The position numbers were made by a program, and so were the translations under genes. This document shows positions 35,200-46,199 of a DNA stretch of 64,000 nucleotides, one piece after another. Source of the DNA: Cordylochernes scorpioides (taxonomy: Eukaryota; Arthropoda; Arachnida; Pseudoscorpiones; Chernetidae). Position 1 is the first letter of the stretch. Each line of letters opens with the position of its first letter. The notes below the pieces were generated by a model. The model was not told the origin of the DNA. It searched no databases and saw nothing but the letters and a program-made list of their open reading frames with translations. Location: assembly GCA_030710605.1 (NCBI GenBank), contig CP092868.1, forward strand, positions 26,355,050 to 26,419,049, in the 5' to 3' direction.

Positions 35200-35525
35200 T
35201 GTTTCTTTTATACATAATACAAACTTCTACTGCCCTTACTGCGATGAAAAAATATATTGGGGGGGCTTGGCTCATCAGTGGTGAACCCTCCCAGCGGTTT
35301 CGCCAATATAATTAGGCTGTACCACTGCGACCAAAAATATATGTTCAGAAATTTAATTACCAACTATGTATAATATCTAACAAACATTTTTAGCAATGTG
35401 TTTCTTTTTTATCTTTACAGACCTTACTACAATGATTGAAGTTATTGAATGAGAGGTCTTGGCTCATCAGTAGTGAACCCTCTCAGCGGTTTCACCAAAT
35501 TAGATATGTTCGAAAGATGGAAACT
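35200..35525 (+). mobile_element. hairpin short retroelement, copies 4 and 5
   Basis: Copy 4 (about 35,202-35,320) shares TTTCTTTTATACATAATAC with copy 3 at its start. Copy 5 (about 35,400-35,505) has GAGAGG...CCTCTC in place of GGGAGG...CCTCCC, a paired change that keeps the first hairpin. Confidence 0.7.
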
Positions 35526-36079
35526 GTTAGTTATATTAATTCAGAGAATTTTTCTCTATGTAAATAAATAATATAGATATATGAATAAATATAAATTGAT
35601 TATGATAACATTAGCTAGCATATGTTGATTAACAATTGGCAACTGTGTTAGTGCCTTCTTGATTCTTGTTTTTGTATTTTCTTCTTAATTCTTAAATTTT
35701 TTACTTTTGTAGTTTCGATGCATAAAGATAACATTAAAAATATATTTAAGTAACATTTTCTCTTTTTTACCCCAAAAACACCAACAAAAACCTCTGAAAT
35801 GTAAGCAATAATAAAAAAAGGGTTCCGAGTATAAGTTTTTTACTTTATTTATATATTATCTCAATCTTTCGAGTATTATAAACCCTTCTACATGTTTTTA
35901 TTATAAATTAGATATGTTTTAGCAGAAGACAATCAATACATGAGAGAAAGAAATTGTTGTTGTTGTTGGGTTCTATGCTGCCTGGAATATAGGAGCTTCA
36001 TCTATGCTACTTTCTTGTGGTGAATCTATATAAGACCGATGGACTTAATAAAGCTGTATGTGTGTGTGTGAAAAGAAAT

Positions 36080-36385
36080 AATAGCAGAATATTGTCTTCA
36101 ACGGGGCTCTGGCACTTTTGTATGGGGAGGGCTGGCTCATCAGTGGTGAACCCTCCCAGCGGTTTCGCCAGTTTAATCTACCATATTTATTGCATCACAA
36201 TATTATTTATATATCTAGATATCTAAATTTATTTACCATTTATCGATAAAATAAAAACAGTTTGTAAGTGCAAAGTCGAACTGCTTTTCACATGTGTAGA
36301 CATGTGATGCACTTACAGTAAAATCAGTCGCCTACTTCTACCCACCATGATTTTCATGGCCTGTACCACGTGTACTAAAGATAAG
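36080..36385 (+). mobile_element. SINE copy D, split by a nested insertion
   Basis: The SINE body runs ACGGGGCTCTGGCAC, is interrupted at about 36,122, and resumes TTTGTAAGTGCAAAGTCGAA at 36,261, continuing to GGCCTGTACCACGTGTAC. The tRNA head is absent. The interruption is the hairpin element annotated next. Confidence 0.8.
36123..36260 (+). mobile_element. hairpin retroelement copy 6, inserted in a SINE
   Basis: 138 bp flanked by TTTGTA at 36,117-36,122 and 36,261-36,266. It begins within the first hairpin (TGGGGAGGGCTGGCTC), so it is 5' truncated, and ends AAAATAAAAACAG, an A-rich tail. Target duplication, 5' truncation and A-rich 3' end point to LINE-type insertion. Confidence 0.75.
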
Positions 36386-36770
36386 CAAAAAAAGAGTATC
36401 TTCAATCGACGAAGAATTAAAGAGAAGACGATAGAAGAAAGCAGACGACTGTGACCTCTAAAATGTACGTAGCCTAGTTCTACCGGATCCTCAGGGACAG
36501 ACGATCTATTGACTTTGTTCATATTTGACCATGAAACTCTGTTTACAAATAGGCGGGAAAAAATTTCGTTTGGTGCTGTTCGTTTGGTCACCAATAATTT
36601 CCCAATATGACGAATATTTTAAATCGAAATCAATTTAAGAAATATCCGCAAAAATCTATTCTTTTTTACTAATTAAAATAATAAATATGTACCAAATAAT
36701 TTATAAAAATGCGGTTATAGATGGATTTTCTTGATATATTAAAATATATTTATTAATTATATATATAATA

Positions 36771-36947
36771 CAGTTAAACCTGTCTATAGCGCCCCTTATA
36801 AATAGAGCCTTCCTCTCTATAGCGCCCGATTTTAAACATTAAAATGAAAACATTTTACATTAAAAGTGAACTGTCTATAGCACCCCCTATCTATAGCACC
36901 CTATTTTGGTGAGTCCAAAGAGGTGGCGCTATAGACAGGTTTAACTG
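36771..36947. mobile_element. 177-bp TA-flanked MITE, copy 1
   Basis: The ends CAGTTAAACCTGTCTATAGC and its complement are flanked by TA on both sides, as for Tc1/mariner/pogo-type MITEs. The same element, also 177 bp and in the opposite orientation, lies at 47,441-47,617. There is no coding sequence. Confidence 0.9.
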
Positions 36948-37094
36948 TATATATATATATTGGATGAATACAATTATGTTTGATCAAGGTCATCTCTTTG
37001 GTTTATATAAATTCTACAAGACCGTAGTCATCGTTCGGAGGAGATTAATAGAATCGCCGAATGTCGTGGTCCATTTAGGTGAGGAAAGCGAAGA

Positions 37095-37211
37095 CTAGAA
37101 CGCGGCTGATTCCACACTCGCCTTTTCAGTGATACGATGACCTTGTTGTATGGAATCTGTGGTTACTGGACATGAGTCGGATCTGGAGGCTGTTGTTGGA
37201 TTCTGCGCTGA
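37095..37211 (-). CDS. candidate terminal exon, product unknown
   Basis: Minus-strand acceptor CCCCTATACTCCAG precedes 37,211. The frame reads SAQNPTTASRSDSCPVTTDS, then IQQGHRITEKASVESAAF and TAG at 37,097-37,095. The composition suggests a disordered protein tail. It lies just outside the 5S-derived array, whose other side holds another minus-strand exon candidate. A partly similar sequence at 35,960-36,030 suggests the patch is itself repeated, so this is tentative. Confidence 0.3.
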   Translation of the reverse strand, partial: SAQNPTTASRSDSCPVTTDSIQQGHRITEKASVESAAF

Positions 37212-37340
37212 CTGGAGTATAGGGGCTCCATCTATGCTTCCTTCCTGTGATGAATCTGTACAAGGAAACAACGTGTATATAAGGACACAACGCGCCATAT
37301 ACAAGTATACTTGGCCGAAGTGTCTATTTGGTAAAGAAAT

Positions 37341-40300
37341 AAACTAGTGTTGTTTAACTTCGGTGATCGGACAAGAAACGGTGTTTTTCAAGGTGGTATG
37401 GCCGTAGGTAAAATTAGTGTTGTTTAACTTCGGTGATCGGACAAGAAACGATGTTTTTCAACGTGGTATGGCCGTAGGTATAACTAGTGTTGTTTAACTT
37501 CGGTGATCGGACAAGAACCGGTGTTTTTCAACATGGTATGGCCATAGGTAAAACTAGTGTTGTTTAACTTCGGTGATCGGACAAGAAACGATGTTTTTCA
37601 ACGTGGTATGGCCGTAGGTATAACTAGTGTTGTTTAACTTCGGTGATCGGACAAGAACCGGTGTTTTTCAACATGGTATGGCCGTAGGTAAAACTAGTGT
37701 TGTTTAACTTCGGTGATCGGACAAGAAACGGTGTTTTCCAACATGGTATGGCCATAGGTAAAACTAGTGTTGTTTAACTTCGGTGATCGGACAAGAACCG
37801 GTGTTTTTCAACATGGTATGGCCGTAGGTAAAACTAGTGTTGTTTAACTTCGGTGATCGGACAAGAAACGGTGTTTTCCAACATGGTATGGCCATAGGTA
37901 AAACTAGTGTTGTTTAACTTCGGTGATCGGACAAGAACCGGTGTTTTTCAACATGGTATGGCCGTAGGTAAAACTAGTGTTGTTTAACTTCGGTGATCGG
38001 ACAAGAACCGGTGTTTTTCAACATGGTATGGCCGTAGGTAAAACTAGTGTTGTTTAACTTCGGTGATCGGACAAGAACCGGTGTTTTTCAACATGGTATG
38101 GCCGTAGGTAAAACTAGTGTTGTTTAACTTCGGTGATCGGACAAGAACCGGTGTTTTTCAACATGGTATGGCCGTAGGTAAAACTAGTGTTGTTTAACTT
38201 CGGTGATCGGACAAGAACCGGTGTTTTTCAACATGGTATGGCCGTAGGTAAAACTAGTGTTGTTTAACTTCGGTGATCGGACAAGAACCGGTGTTTTTCA
38301 ACATGGTATGGCCGTAGGTAAAACTAGTGTTGTTTAACTTCGGTGATCGGACAAGAACCGGTGTTTTTCAACATGGTATGGCCGTAGGTAAAACTAGTGT
38401 TGTTTAACTTCGGTGATCGGACAAGAACCGGTGTTTTTCAACATGGTATGGCCGTAGGTAAAACTAGTGTTGTTTAACTTCGGTGATCGGACAAGAACCG
38501 GTGTTTTTCAACATGGTATGGCCGTAGGTAAAACTAGTGTTGTTTAACTTCGGTGATCGGACAAGAACCGGTGTTTTTCAACATGGTATGGCCATAGGTA
38601 AAATTAGTGTTGTTTAACTTCGGTGATCGGACAAGAACCGGTGTTTTTCAACATGGTATGGCCGTAGGTAAAACTAGTGTTGTTTAACTTCGATGATCGG
38701 ACAAGAACCGGTGTTTTACAACATGGTATGGCCGTAGGTATAACTAGTGTTGTTTAACTTCGGTGATCGGACAAGAACCGGTGTTTTTCAACATGGTATG
38801 GCCGTAGGTAAAACTAGTGTTGTTTAACTTCGGTGATCGGACAAGAACCGGTGTTTTTCAACATGGTATGGCCGTAGGTAAAACTAGTGTTGTTTAACTT
38901 CGGTGATCGGACAAGAACCGGTGTTTTTCAACATGGTATGGCCGTAGATAAAACTAGTGTTGTTTAACTTCGGTGATCGGACAAGAACCGGTGTTTTTCA
39001 ACATGGTATGGCCGTAGATAAAACTAGTGTTGTTTAACTTCGGTGATCGGACAAGAACCGGTGTTTTACAACATGGTATGGCCGTAGGTAAAACTAGTGT
39101 TGTTTAACTTCGGTGATCGGACAAGAACCGGTGTTTTTCAACATGGTATGGCCGTAGGTAAAACTAGTGTTGTTTAACTTCGGTGATCGGACAAGAACCG
39201 GTGTTTTTCAACATGGTATGGCCGTAGGTAAAACTAGTGTTGTTTAACTTCGGTGATCGGACAAGAACCGGTGTTTTTCAACATGGTATGGCCGTAGGTA
39301 AAACTAGTGTTGTTTAACTTCGGTGATCGGACAAGAACCGGTGTTTTTCAACATGGTATGGCCGTAGTTAAAACTAGTGTTGTTTAACTTCGGTGATCGG
39401 ACAAGAACCGGTGTTTTTCAACGTGGTATGGCCGTAGGTAAAACTAGTGTTGTTTAACTTCGGTGATCGGACAAGAACCGGTGTTTTTCAACGTGGTATG
39501 GCCGTAAGTAAAACTAGTGTTGTTTAACTTCGGTGATCGGACAAGAACCGGTGTTTTTCAACATGGTATGGCCGTAGGTAAAACTAGTGTTGTTTAACTT
39601 CGGTGATCGGACAAGAACCGGTGTTTTTCAACATGGTATGGCCGTAGGTAAAACTAGTGTTGTTTAACTTCGGTGATCGGACAAGAACCGGTGTTTTTCA
39701 ACATGGTATGGCCATAGGTAAAACTAGTGTTGTTTAACTTCGGTGATCGGACAAGAACCGGTGTTTTTCAACGTGGTATGGCCGTAGGTAAAACTAGTGT
39801 TGTTTAACTTCGGTGATCGGACAAGAACCGGTGTTTTTCAACGTGGTATGGCCGTAAGTAAAACTAGTGTTGTTTAACTTCGGTGATCGGACAAGAACCG
39901 GTGTTTTTCAACATGGTATGGCCATAGGTAAAACTAGTGTTGTTTAACTTCGGTGATCGGACAAGAACCGGTGTTTTTCAACGTGGTATGGCCGTAAGTA
40001 AAACTAGTGTTGTTTAACTTCGGTGATCGGACAAGAACCGGTGTTTTTCAACATGGTATGGCCATAGGTAAAACTAGTGTTGTTTAACTTCGGTGATCGG
40101 ACAAGAACCGGTGTTTTTCAACATGGTATGGCCGTAGGTAAAACTAGTGTTGTTTAACTTCGGTGATCGGACAAGAACCGGTGTTTTTCAACATGGTATG
40201 GCCATAGGTAAAACTAGTGTTGTTTAACTTCGGTGATCGGACAAGAACCGGTGTTTTTCAACATGGTATGGCCGTAGGTAAAACTAGTGTTGTTTAACTT

Positions 40301-41205
40301 CGGTGATCGGACAAGAACCGGTGTTTTTCAACATGGTATGGCCATAGGTAAAACTAGTGTTGTTTAACTTCGGTGATCGGACAAGAACCGGTGTTTTTCA
40401 ACATGGTATGGCCGTAGGTAAAACTAGTGTTGTTTAACTTCGGTGATCGGACAAGAACCGGTGTTTTTCAACGTGGTATGGCCGTAGGTAAAACTAGTGT
40501 TGTTTAACTTCGGTGATCGGACAAGAACCGGTGTTTTTCAACATGGTATGGCCGTAGGTAAAACTAGTGTTGTTTAACTTCGGTGATCGGACAAGAACCG
40601 GTGTTTTTCAACGTGGTATGGCCGTAGGTAAAACTAGTGTTGTTTAACTTCGGTGATCGGACAAGAACCGGTGTTTTTCAACGTGGTATGGCCGTAAGTA
40701 AAACTAGTGTTGTTTAACTTCGGTGATCGGACAAGAACCGGTGTTTTTCAACATGGTATGGCCGTAGGTATAACTAGTGTTGTTTAACTTCGGTGATCGG
40801 ACAAGAACCGGTGTTTTTCAACATGGTATGGCCGTAGATAAAACTAGTGTTGTTTAACTTCGGTGATCGGACAAGAACCGGTGTTTTTCAACATGGTATG
40901 GCCGTAGGTAAAACTAGTGTTGTTTAACTTCGGTGATCGGACAAGAAACGGTGTTTTTCAACATGGTATGACCGTAGGTAAAACTAGTGTTGTTTAACTT
41001 CGATGATCGGACAAGAACCGGTGTTTTACAACATGGTATGGCCGTAGGTAAAACTAGTGTTGTTTAACTTCGGTGATCGGACAAGAACCGGTGTTTTACA
41101 ACATGGTATGGCCGTAGGTAAAACTAGTGTTGTTTAACTTCGGTGATCGGACAAGAACCGGTGTTTTACAACATGGTATGGCCGTAGGTAAAACTAGCGT
41201 TGTTG
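37341..41205 (-). repeat. 5S rRNA-derived satellite, 70-bp unit, about 55 copies
   Basis: Read on the minus strand, each unit is TACCTACGGCCATACCATG, then TTGAAAAACACCGGTTCTTG, then TCCGATCACCGAAGTTAAAC and AACACTAGTTT. This matches the first about 55 nt of animal 5S rRNA, ending inside box A; the intermediate element and box C are absent. Each unit ends in TTTT. Differences from 5S are mostly CpG to CpA/TpG changes (GTTCTCG to GTTCTTG, CACG to CATG), and some units keep CACG. Most units differ by 0-3 bases, which points to recent amplification or homogenisation. Confidence 0.93.
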
Positions 41206-41269
41206 TCAAACCATGGAATGTATGAATGGCGTTGTAACCTGTTGGGTGCAAAGGCTTTCGTAATGTTAC

Positions 41270-41349
41270 CTCGCCCACATTTATTCCCGCGGCGGCCAAA
41301 CATGGAGAAAGGAGGACAAAGCTTTTGGTGCAAGATGAGCAGGCTGGCC
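41270..41349 (-). CDS. candidate exon beside the 5S satellite, product unknown
   Basis: Minus strand: acceptor TTTGTGTTTTTCTTCAG before 41,349 and donor GAG/GTAACA after 41,270 delimit 80 bp of GC-rich sequence containing GGCCGCCGCGG. More than one frame is open (for example SLLILHQKLCPPFSMFGRRG), so the phase is unknown, and it could be untranslated. If it is real and joined to 37,211, the 5S array would be intronic. Confidence 0.3.
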
Positions 41350-41779
41350 CTGAAGAAAAACACAAAAATTTTGCTGTGACGCCCATATGAACACATCTTG
41401 TACAAATAACAGAGTGTATATAACTCTAGCTAAGTCCCATTCGAAATTTTCAAAACTTAAAACGACTTTCAATAAATCTAATTCATTAATAATCAATTTC
41501 GTTGTAGTTAACTTCTCTTACTAATTAAAATTGAAATGGTATCAAAAGATAAGGAAAATTACATATACCCATTTGAAATACTAAAGAATACATAATAAAA
41601 TACCAAAATCAAAGTCAGAATAAAATATCTCAAATCAAACCTAAAAAATATATATAACAACAATTCAGTTTACATAATAAAAAAAAACATAAGACATTAA
41701 ATCCCTGAGAGAAAAAAAAAGCGAAAAGAAAAAAATATTTTAATCCTATATTTTACACTAAAAATATATACTGTTAATT

Positions 41780-43005
41780 CATTTTACTAGCATTACACTA
41801 AACAATAATATGTATATATGTACAAGCTATGCAAATACAATAAATATACATATCGCCTAGATACCTCCTTTAAACACCCCGATATACCGTTAGCCCTAGA
41901 AACAAAGTCTGTCCTCAGAGTCCTGGGAAAACGGTGCAAGTGAGCAGAGACAACATTTTACTAGCATTCCATTAAACAATAATATGTATATATGTACAAG
42001 CTATGCAAATACAATAAATATACCTATCGCCTAGAGACCTCCTTTAAACACCCCGATATACCGTTAACCCTAGAACAACGTTTGTCCCCAGAATCCTGGG
42101 AAAACGGTGCAAGTGAGCCGAGACAATATTTTACTAGCATTCCATTAAACAATAATATGTTTATATGTACAAGTTAGCCAATATGCAAATACAATAAATA
42201 TACATATCGCCTAGAGACCTCCTTTAAAACACCCCGATATACCGTTAGCCCTAGAACAAAGTCTGTCCTCAGAGTCCTGGGAAAACGGTGCAAGTGAGCC
42301 GAGACAACATTTTACTAGCAATCCATTAAACAATAATATGTATATATGTACAAGCTATGCAAATACAATGAATATACATATCGCCTAGAGACCTCCTTTA
42401 AACACCCCGATATACCGTTAACTCTAGAAACAAAGTCTGTCCTCAGAGTCCTGGGAAAACGGTGCAAGTGAGCAGAGACAACATTTTACTAGCATTCCAC
42501 TAAACATTAATATGTGTATATGTACAAGCTAGCCAATATGCAAATACAATAAATATACATATCGCCTAGAGACCTCCTTTAAACACCCCGATATACCGTT
42601 CCCCTAGAACAAAGTCTGTCCCCAGAGTCCTGGGAAAACGGTGCAAGTGAGCAGAGACAACATTTTACTAGCATTCCATTAAACATTAATATGTGTATAT
42701 ATACAAGCTATGCAAATACAATAAATATACATATCGCCTAGAGACCTCCTTTAAACACCCCGATATACCGTTAACCCTAGAACAAAGTCTGTCCCCAGAG
42801 TCCTGGGAAAACGGTGCAAGTGAGCAGAGACAACATTTTACTAGCATTCCATTAAACATTAATATGTGTATATATACAAGCTATGCAAATACAATAAATA
42901 TACATATCGCCTAGAGACCTCCTTTAAAACACCCCGATATACCGTTAACTCTTGAACAAAGTCTGTCCTCAGAGTCCTGGGAAAACGGTGCAAGTGAGAC
43001 AACAT
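41780..43005. repeat. tandem array, 174-181-bp unit, 7 copies
   Basis: TTTTACTAGCATTCCATTAA starts units near 41,782, 41,956, 42,129, 42,310, 42,484, 42,663 and 42,837. Each holds GCTATGCAAATACAATAAAT (with the octamer ATGCAAAT), CACCCCGATATACCGTTA and CCTGGGAAAACGGTGCAAG. The copies are about 90 percent alike. Short ORFs inside are by-products. Confidence 0.93.
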
Positions 43006-43539
43006 ATGCCAAAGGCCAAGGAACGATGCAGGAAGTTTAGCGTTCACAAAAGAGGAAGAATCTCCCCCCACATGTTTTACGGAACTTTTTTTTTTACTTG
43101 AGGGGAACGTTTCGGGGAGGAGAGAGAAGGGGGAGGAGGGTTAGAACGGGAGTTTGGCTGTTTACTTTGTGTCGTCAAGTGGGACGAAGGGGGTGAACTC
43201 TATATGGACAAGTGTCGTTTCAGGTGCTAGCATAGCTCTGAGTTTTTTATTGCTTCGTTTTTTTATCACATCAGTAGAATATGGGTGGTAGAGTGTGAAT
43301 AAAAAATGGTACAATAATATACAAATCATAATAGAGTTGGGGCACATTGAAAACACATGAAGATGGAGTAGAGATTGAATGCAATGGCTAGACTGTATGG
43401 GTACTTAACGTCTTCCTGGTTCTTTAAACTCTCTCTAGACCTCAGCATAAATTTTATATTTTATTGATATTCGTCAATGTTAAATCCTACATATAGAATC
43501 TCAAGGGGGATATGCAAATGGGAAACTATAAATATGAAT

Positions 43540-43935
43540 CAAATTACAATAGAAGGAATCGACGGTTATAAATGCTAATGCGATACTAAAGGTAAAAGTG
43601 ACGACTTTATTAAAGATATATAAGCTTGGCGAGGTTTCAGACATAGCATCCTTTAACAGACTGTATAATACGAATACAATAAACTAGAGGAGAAAGAAAC
43701 AATATATATATATGTAGTAATTTGCATAAGTGGAAATATTACAATAAGAGGAATCGACGGTTATCATTGCTAAGAAGAGATAAAAACTAACGGTGACGAG
43801 ATTCTTTATTGAAGAAGTATGTGCTTGTGTCGAGTTTTTGGACAATAACATTCTTCAAAAGGCGTCTGTAATACGTGAATACAAGAAAATAGAATAGAAA
43901 GAAATAATATGTGTGTGTATATATGTTATATTAAA
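43540..43935 (-). repeat. two copies of a dispersed repeat with the tail module
   Basis: About 43,550-43,720 and 43,735-43,930 share TATTACAATAAGAGGAATCG, GACGACTTTATTAAAG-like text, AGCTTGGCGAGGTTTCAGAC and ATCCTTTAACAGACTGT. On the minus strand this is the CTGTTGAAGGAT...GAAAGCTCGCC...AATAAAG layout. A third copy is at 45,895-46,090 and a partial one at 46,420-46,460. Confidence 0.65.
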
Positions 43936-44032
43936 ATATTATTTTATTTAAAATTATATTTCATAGATCAAAATACTCTGCTAAATCGACCGTCAGAGGT
44001 CACTCTTCCCCTATAAAAACTCGTTGTTGTTT

Positions 44033-45617
44033 TATCCCAATGGCAAAATGAATTGTTTTTGTTTTTTAGAGTAACAATATTACCTACGCCGCTAGCTCTC
44101 TACCTGCGAACATCTTTGCCCTCTTGCGCTCACCCCTGCCATGGCTCCCTCCAGGAAGAAAAAGAAGAATGCCGAGATCGCCGAGAAACCCCTCGTGACC
44201 CTCGCCCAACTAGAGTTGGAGAACCAGGAGGTGATGGACGACTCCGCGAATGCGTTAGCGCATCCTCCCCCTAGCTCCCAACAATACCTGTACCAAGTCA
44301 TTGAGTACCTCGTCAGCCTAAGGACCGAGCAGATCAAGGCCCTCATTGCCGAGGTAGAGAACCTCTCTGGCACCCTCGCGTCCTTCCAGGATCTGGAAGA
44401 AACCAAGCCACAGACTGCCTGCCAATGCATTCAAACAAGCCCTGCTCCTTCCTGCAAGGAAACCAGCTCCCAGACCGACCCCACCAAGCCCGCCACTCCA
44501 GCTCCAACCAAAAGGAAGCAGCCAGAGGCTCCCTGCCCGCCCGCTAAGAGGACCAACCTCAGAGGTCCCGCGAAACCTGCGCCTTCCCGCCCCACCAAGC
44601 CTGCGGCCGCCCAAGTGGTCCTCCATGGGGATAAATCGGCGGCCCACACAGTGGTCATCTCCGATGACCCACAAGCTGACCCTAGAGCCATGCTCAAAGC
44701 TGTCTGCGCTGCCCACACTCTACCCCAAGGCGTTTGGGCCTCCCTGCGAACCAAAGGGAAGCTTGTCCTCCACTCCAGCAACCCCGATACCATCCCAGCT
44801 GTTACCACCTCCCTGGCCAACAAGCTGGATGGCATGAAGGTCCGCCAACAGAAGGTGATCCTGCCTCGAATCTGCCTCTTCAAAGTGGATGAGGAAACAT
44901 CCAACTCCACCATTGAAGAGACGCTGCTGGAAACCCCTGCTGTCAGCCAACTCCCTGGGGACAAGGTGGTGCGCGTGGCGCATCGCTCTGCACCCAGAAA
45001 CGGGACCTGCACCGCCTTCATCGAGGTGGACCTCTCGACCTTCAGAGCTCTGGGAAATCGTGGAAGGATCGTGGTGGATGGTGTGATCCTCAACTTCGAG
45101 GAGTCCATCCGCGCACGAGTCTGCTTCCGCTGTTGTGGCTTCGGCCACAACTCTGTCCAATGCACCAGAGCTCCCACGTGCTTCCACTGCGGTGAAGGCG
45201 GCCATGAAGGCCGTGCCTGCCCCTCAGTTGCCGACCGGCACACTTCCAAGTGCGCCAACTGCTGTGCCAAGGGCCTCCCAGACAAGCACGAGGCGAGAGC
45301 CTCAAGCTGCCCCATCTTGAAGCTTAGAGCCCTCAAGTTCTAGGCTTCCAGGACCTCCTGCCTCCTCAACTGGCCTCCATCCAGGCTTCTCACCCATCAA
45401 GGCGCTGTTTCCTTGACCTCTCCAGCTTCCTCCCCCCTGCGATGACACCTCCACTGCCAGATCCTAGGATCCCTTGCGATGATCCCTGGCCACCCATCCC
45501 CAGGCCCCTCAACTATGATTTGTATATATTCCGCTTTATGCGTCCATCGGGGCTCAAAAATCATTCATTTTGGTTAGCAGCCCCGTAAAATAAAGATATT
45601 TTCTCTATCCCAATGGC
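44033..45617 (+). mobile_element. retroelement with ORF1/gag only, flanked by a 12-bp duplication
   Basis: TATCCCAATGGC occurs at 44,033-44,044 and 45,606-45,617, at the two edges of a GC-rich block that stands out sharply from AT-rich DNA. Inside is one intact ORF, then about 260 bp of 3' UTR ending in AATAAAGATATTTTCTC. No reverse transcriptase follows. Reading the 12-bp repeats as a target-site duplication makes this a complete insertion of an element or a retrocopied mRNA. The only caveat is the 34-nt AT-rich leader after the left repeat, which contains a T-rich tract ending TTTTTTAG. Confidence 0.7.
44141..45343 (+). CDS. gag-like/LINE ORF1 protein with CCHC zinc knuckles
   Basis: 400 aa from ATG 44,141 (CCATGG context) to TAG. 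The order is: a basic N-terminus (MAPSRKKKKN), a helical leucine/glutamate-rich region (about 25-95), a Pro/Lys-rich linker (about 105-165), a folded region (about 165-325) with LRTKGKLVLHSSNPDTIPAV, and then knuckles CFRCCGFGHNSVQC and CFHCGEGGHEGRAC, both CX2CX4HX4C, plus a degenerate third (CANC...H...C). This is the layout of ORF1/gag proteins of LINEs, which bind RNA in particles with the element transcript. The ORF is intact while no partner polymerase is present, so it is either a recent insertion or a co-opted gene. The ORFs of 132-301 aa on the opposite strand are shadows of its codon bias. Confidence 0.88.
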   Translation: MAPSRKKKKNAEIAEKPLVTLAQLELENQEVMDDSANALAHPPPSSQQYLYQVIEYLVSLRTEQIKALIAEVENLSGTLASFQDLEETKPQTACQCIQTSPAPSCKETSSQTDPTKPATPAPTKRKQPEAPCPPAKRTNLRGPAKPAPSRPTKPAAAQVVLHGDKSAAHTVVISDDPQADPRAMLKAVCAAHTLPQGVWASLRTKGKLVLHSSNPDTIPAVTTSLANKLDGMKVRQQKVILPRICLFKVDEETSNSTIEETLLETPAVSQLPGDKVVRVAHRSAPRNGTCTAFIEVDLSTFRALGNRGRIVVDGVILNFEESIRARVCFRCCGFGHNSVQCTRAPTCFHCGEGGHEGRACPSVADRHTSKCANCCAKGLPDKHEARASSCPILKLRALKF

Positions 45618-45894
45618 CGGCTCAAAACCTTTGTACATTATGTAAATAAGTTTTCTTTTTTATTATTCTTACGCCTTAAGCCAGGCAGTATTTTCACCAA
45701 ATTATGTTTTTTTTTATATATTCCTAACTCAAATAAAGAAATCTCTGATCAAAACCATATTTATTATTATTCTTTCAATATTTATGCCACGACTGCTCAA
45801 CAAATATCTCTATTCTCAAAATAATCAGCATCAAGTATTAATTCTATATTGCTCAACAATTCTAAAATACAACCGAAATATTTTTGTATAAGGG

Positions 45895-46090
45895 GAAATA
45901 TTACAATAGGAAGAATACCAGGACATCAATGCTAAGAAGAGAACAAAGGTAAAAGCGACGACTATATTAAAGAGATATAAGCTTGGCGAGCTTTCAGACA
46001 TAGCATCCTTCAACAGGCTGTAATGCCAATACAAGAAACTAGAGGGGAAAGAAACAATATATATATATATATATATATATAGTTGCATCG
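45895..46090 (-). repeat. dispersed repeat with the tail module, third copy
   Basis: Contains AATATTACAATAGGAAG, ATATAAGCTTGGCGAGC, TTTCAGACATAGCATCC and TTCAACAGGCTGTAAT, then a (TA)n tract at about 46,060-46,082. Confidence 0.6.
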
Positions 46091-46199
46091 GGTTGCGGCT
46101 TGGCAGACTCTTCAACCTTGATTCTTTCCTGTGCCGGGTCTTGTATCTTACCAGAGCGTGTTTCAACCATCCTACAAATTTATATAAGGGAATAATGAG

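Noticed and set aside
37341-41205. A functional 5S rRNA gene cluster.
   Set aside because: Only the first about 55 nt of 5S are present. The intermediate element, box C and the 3' half are missing from every unit.
44092-45336. Minus-strand ORFs of 112, 132, 161 and 301 aa opposite the gag-like gene, and short plus ORFs in other frames.
   Set aside because: They are shadows of the GC-rich codon bias of the 400-aa ORF and have no domain features.
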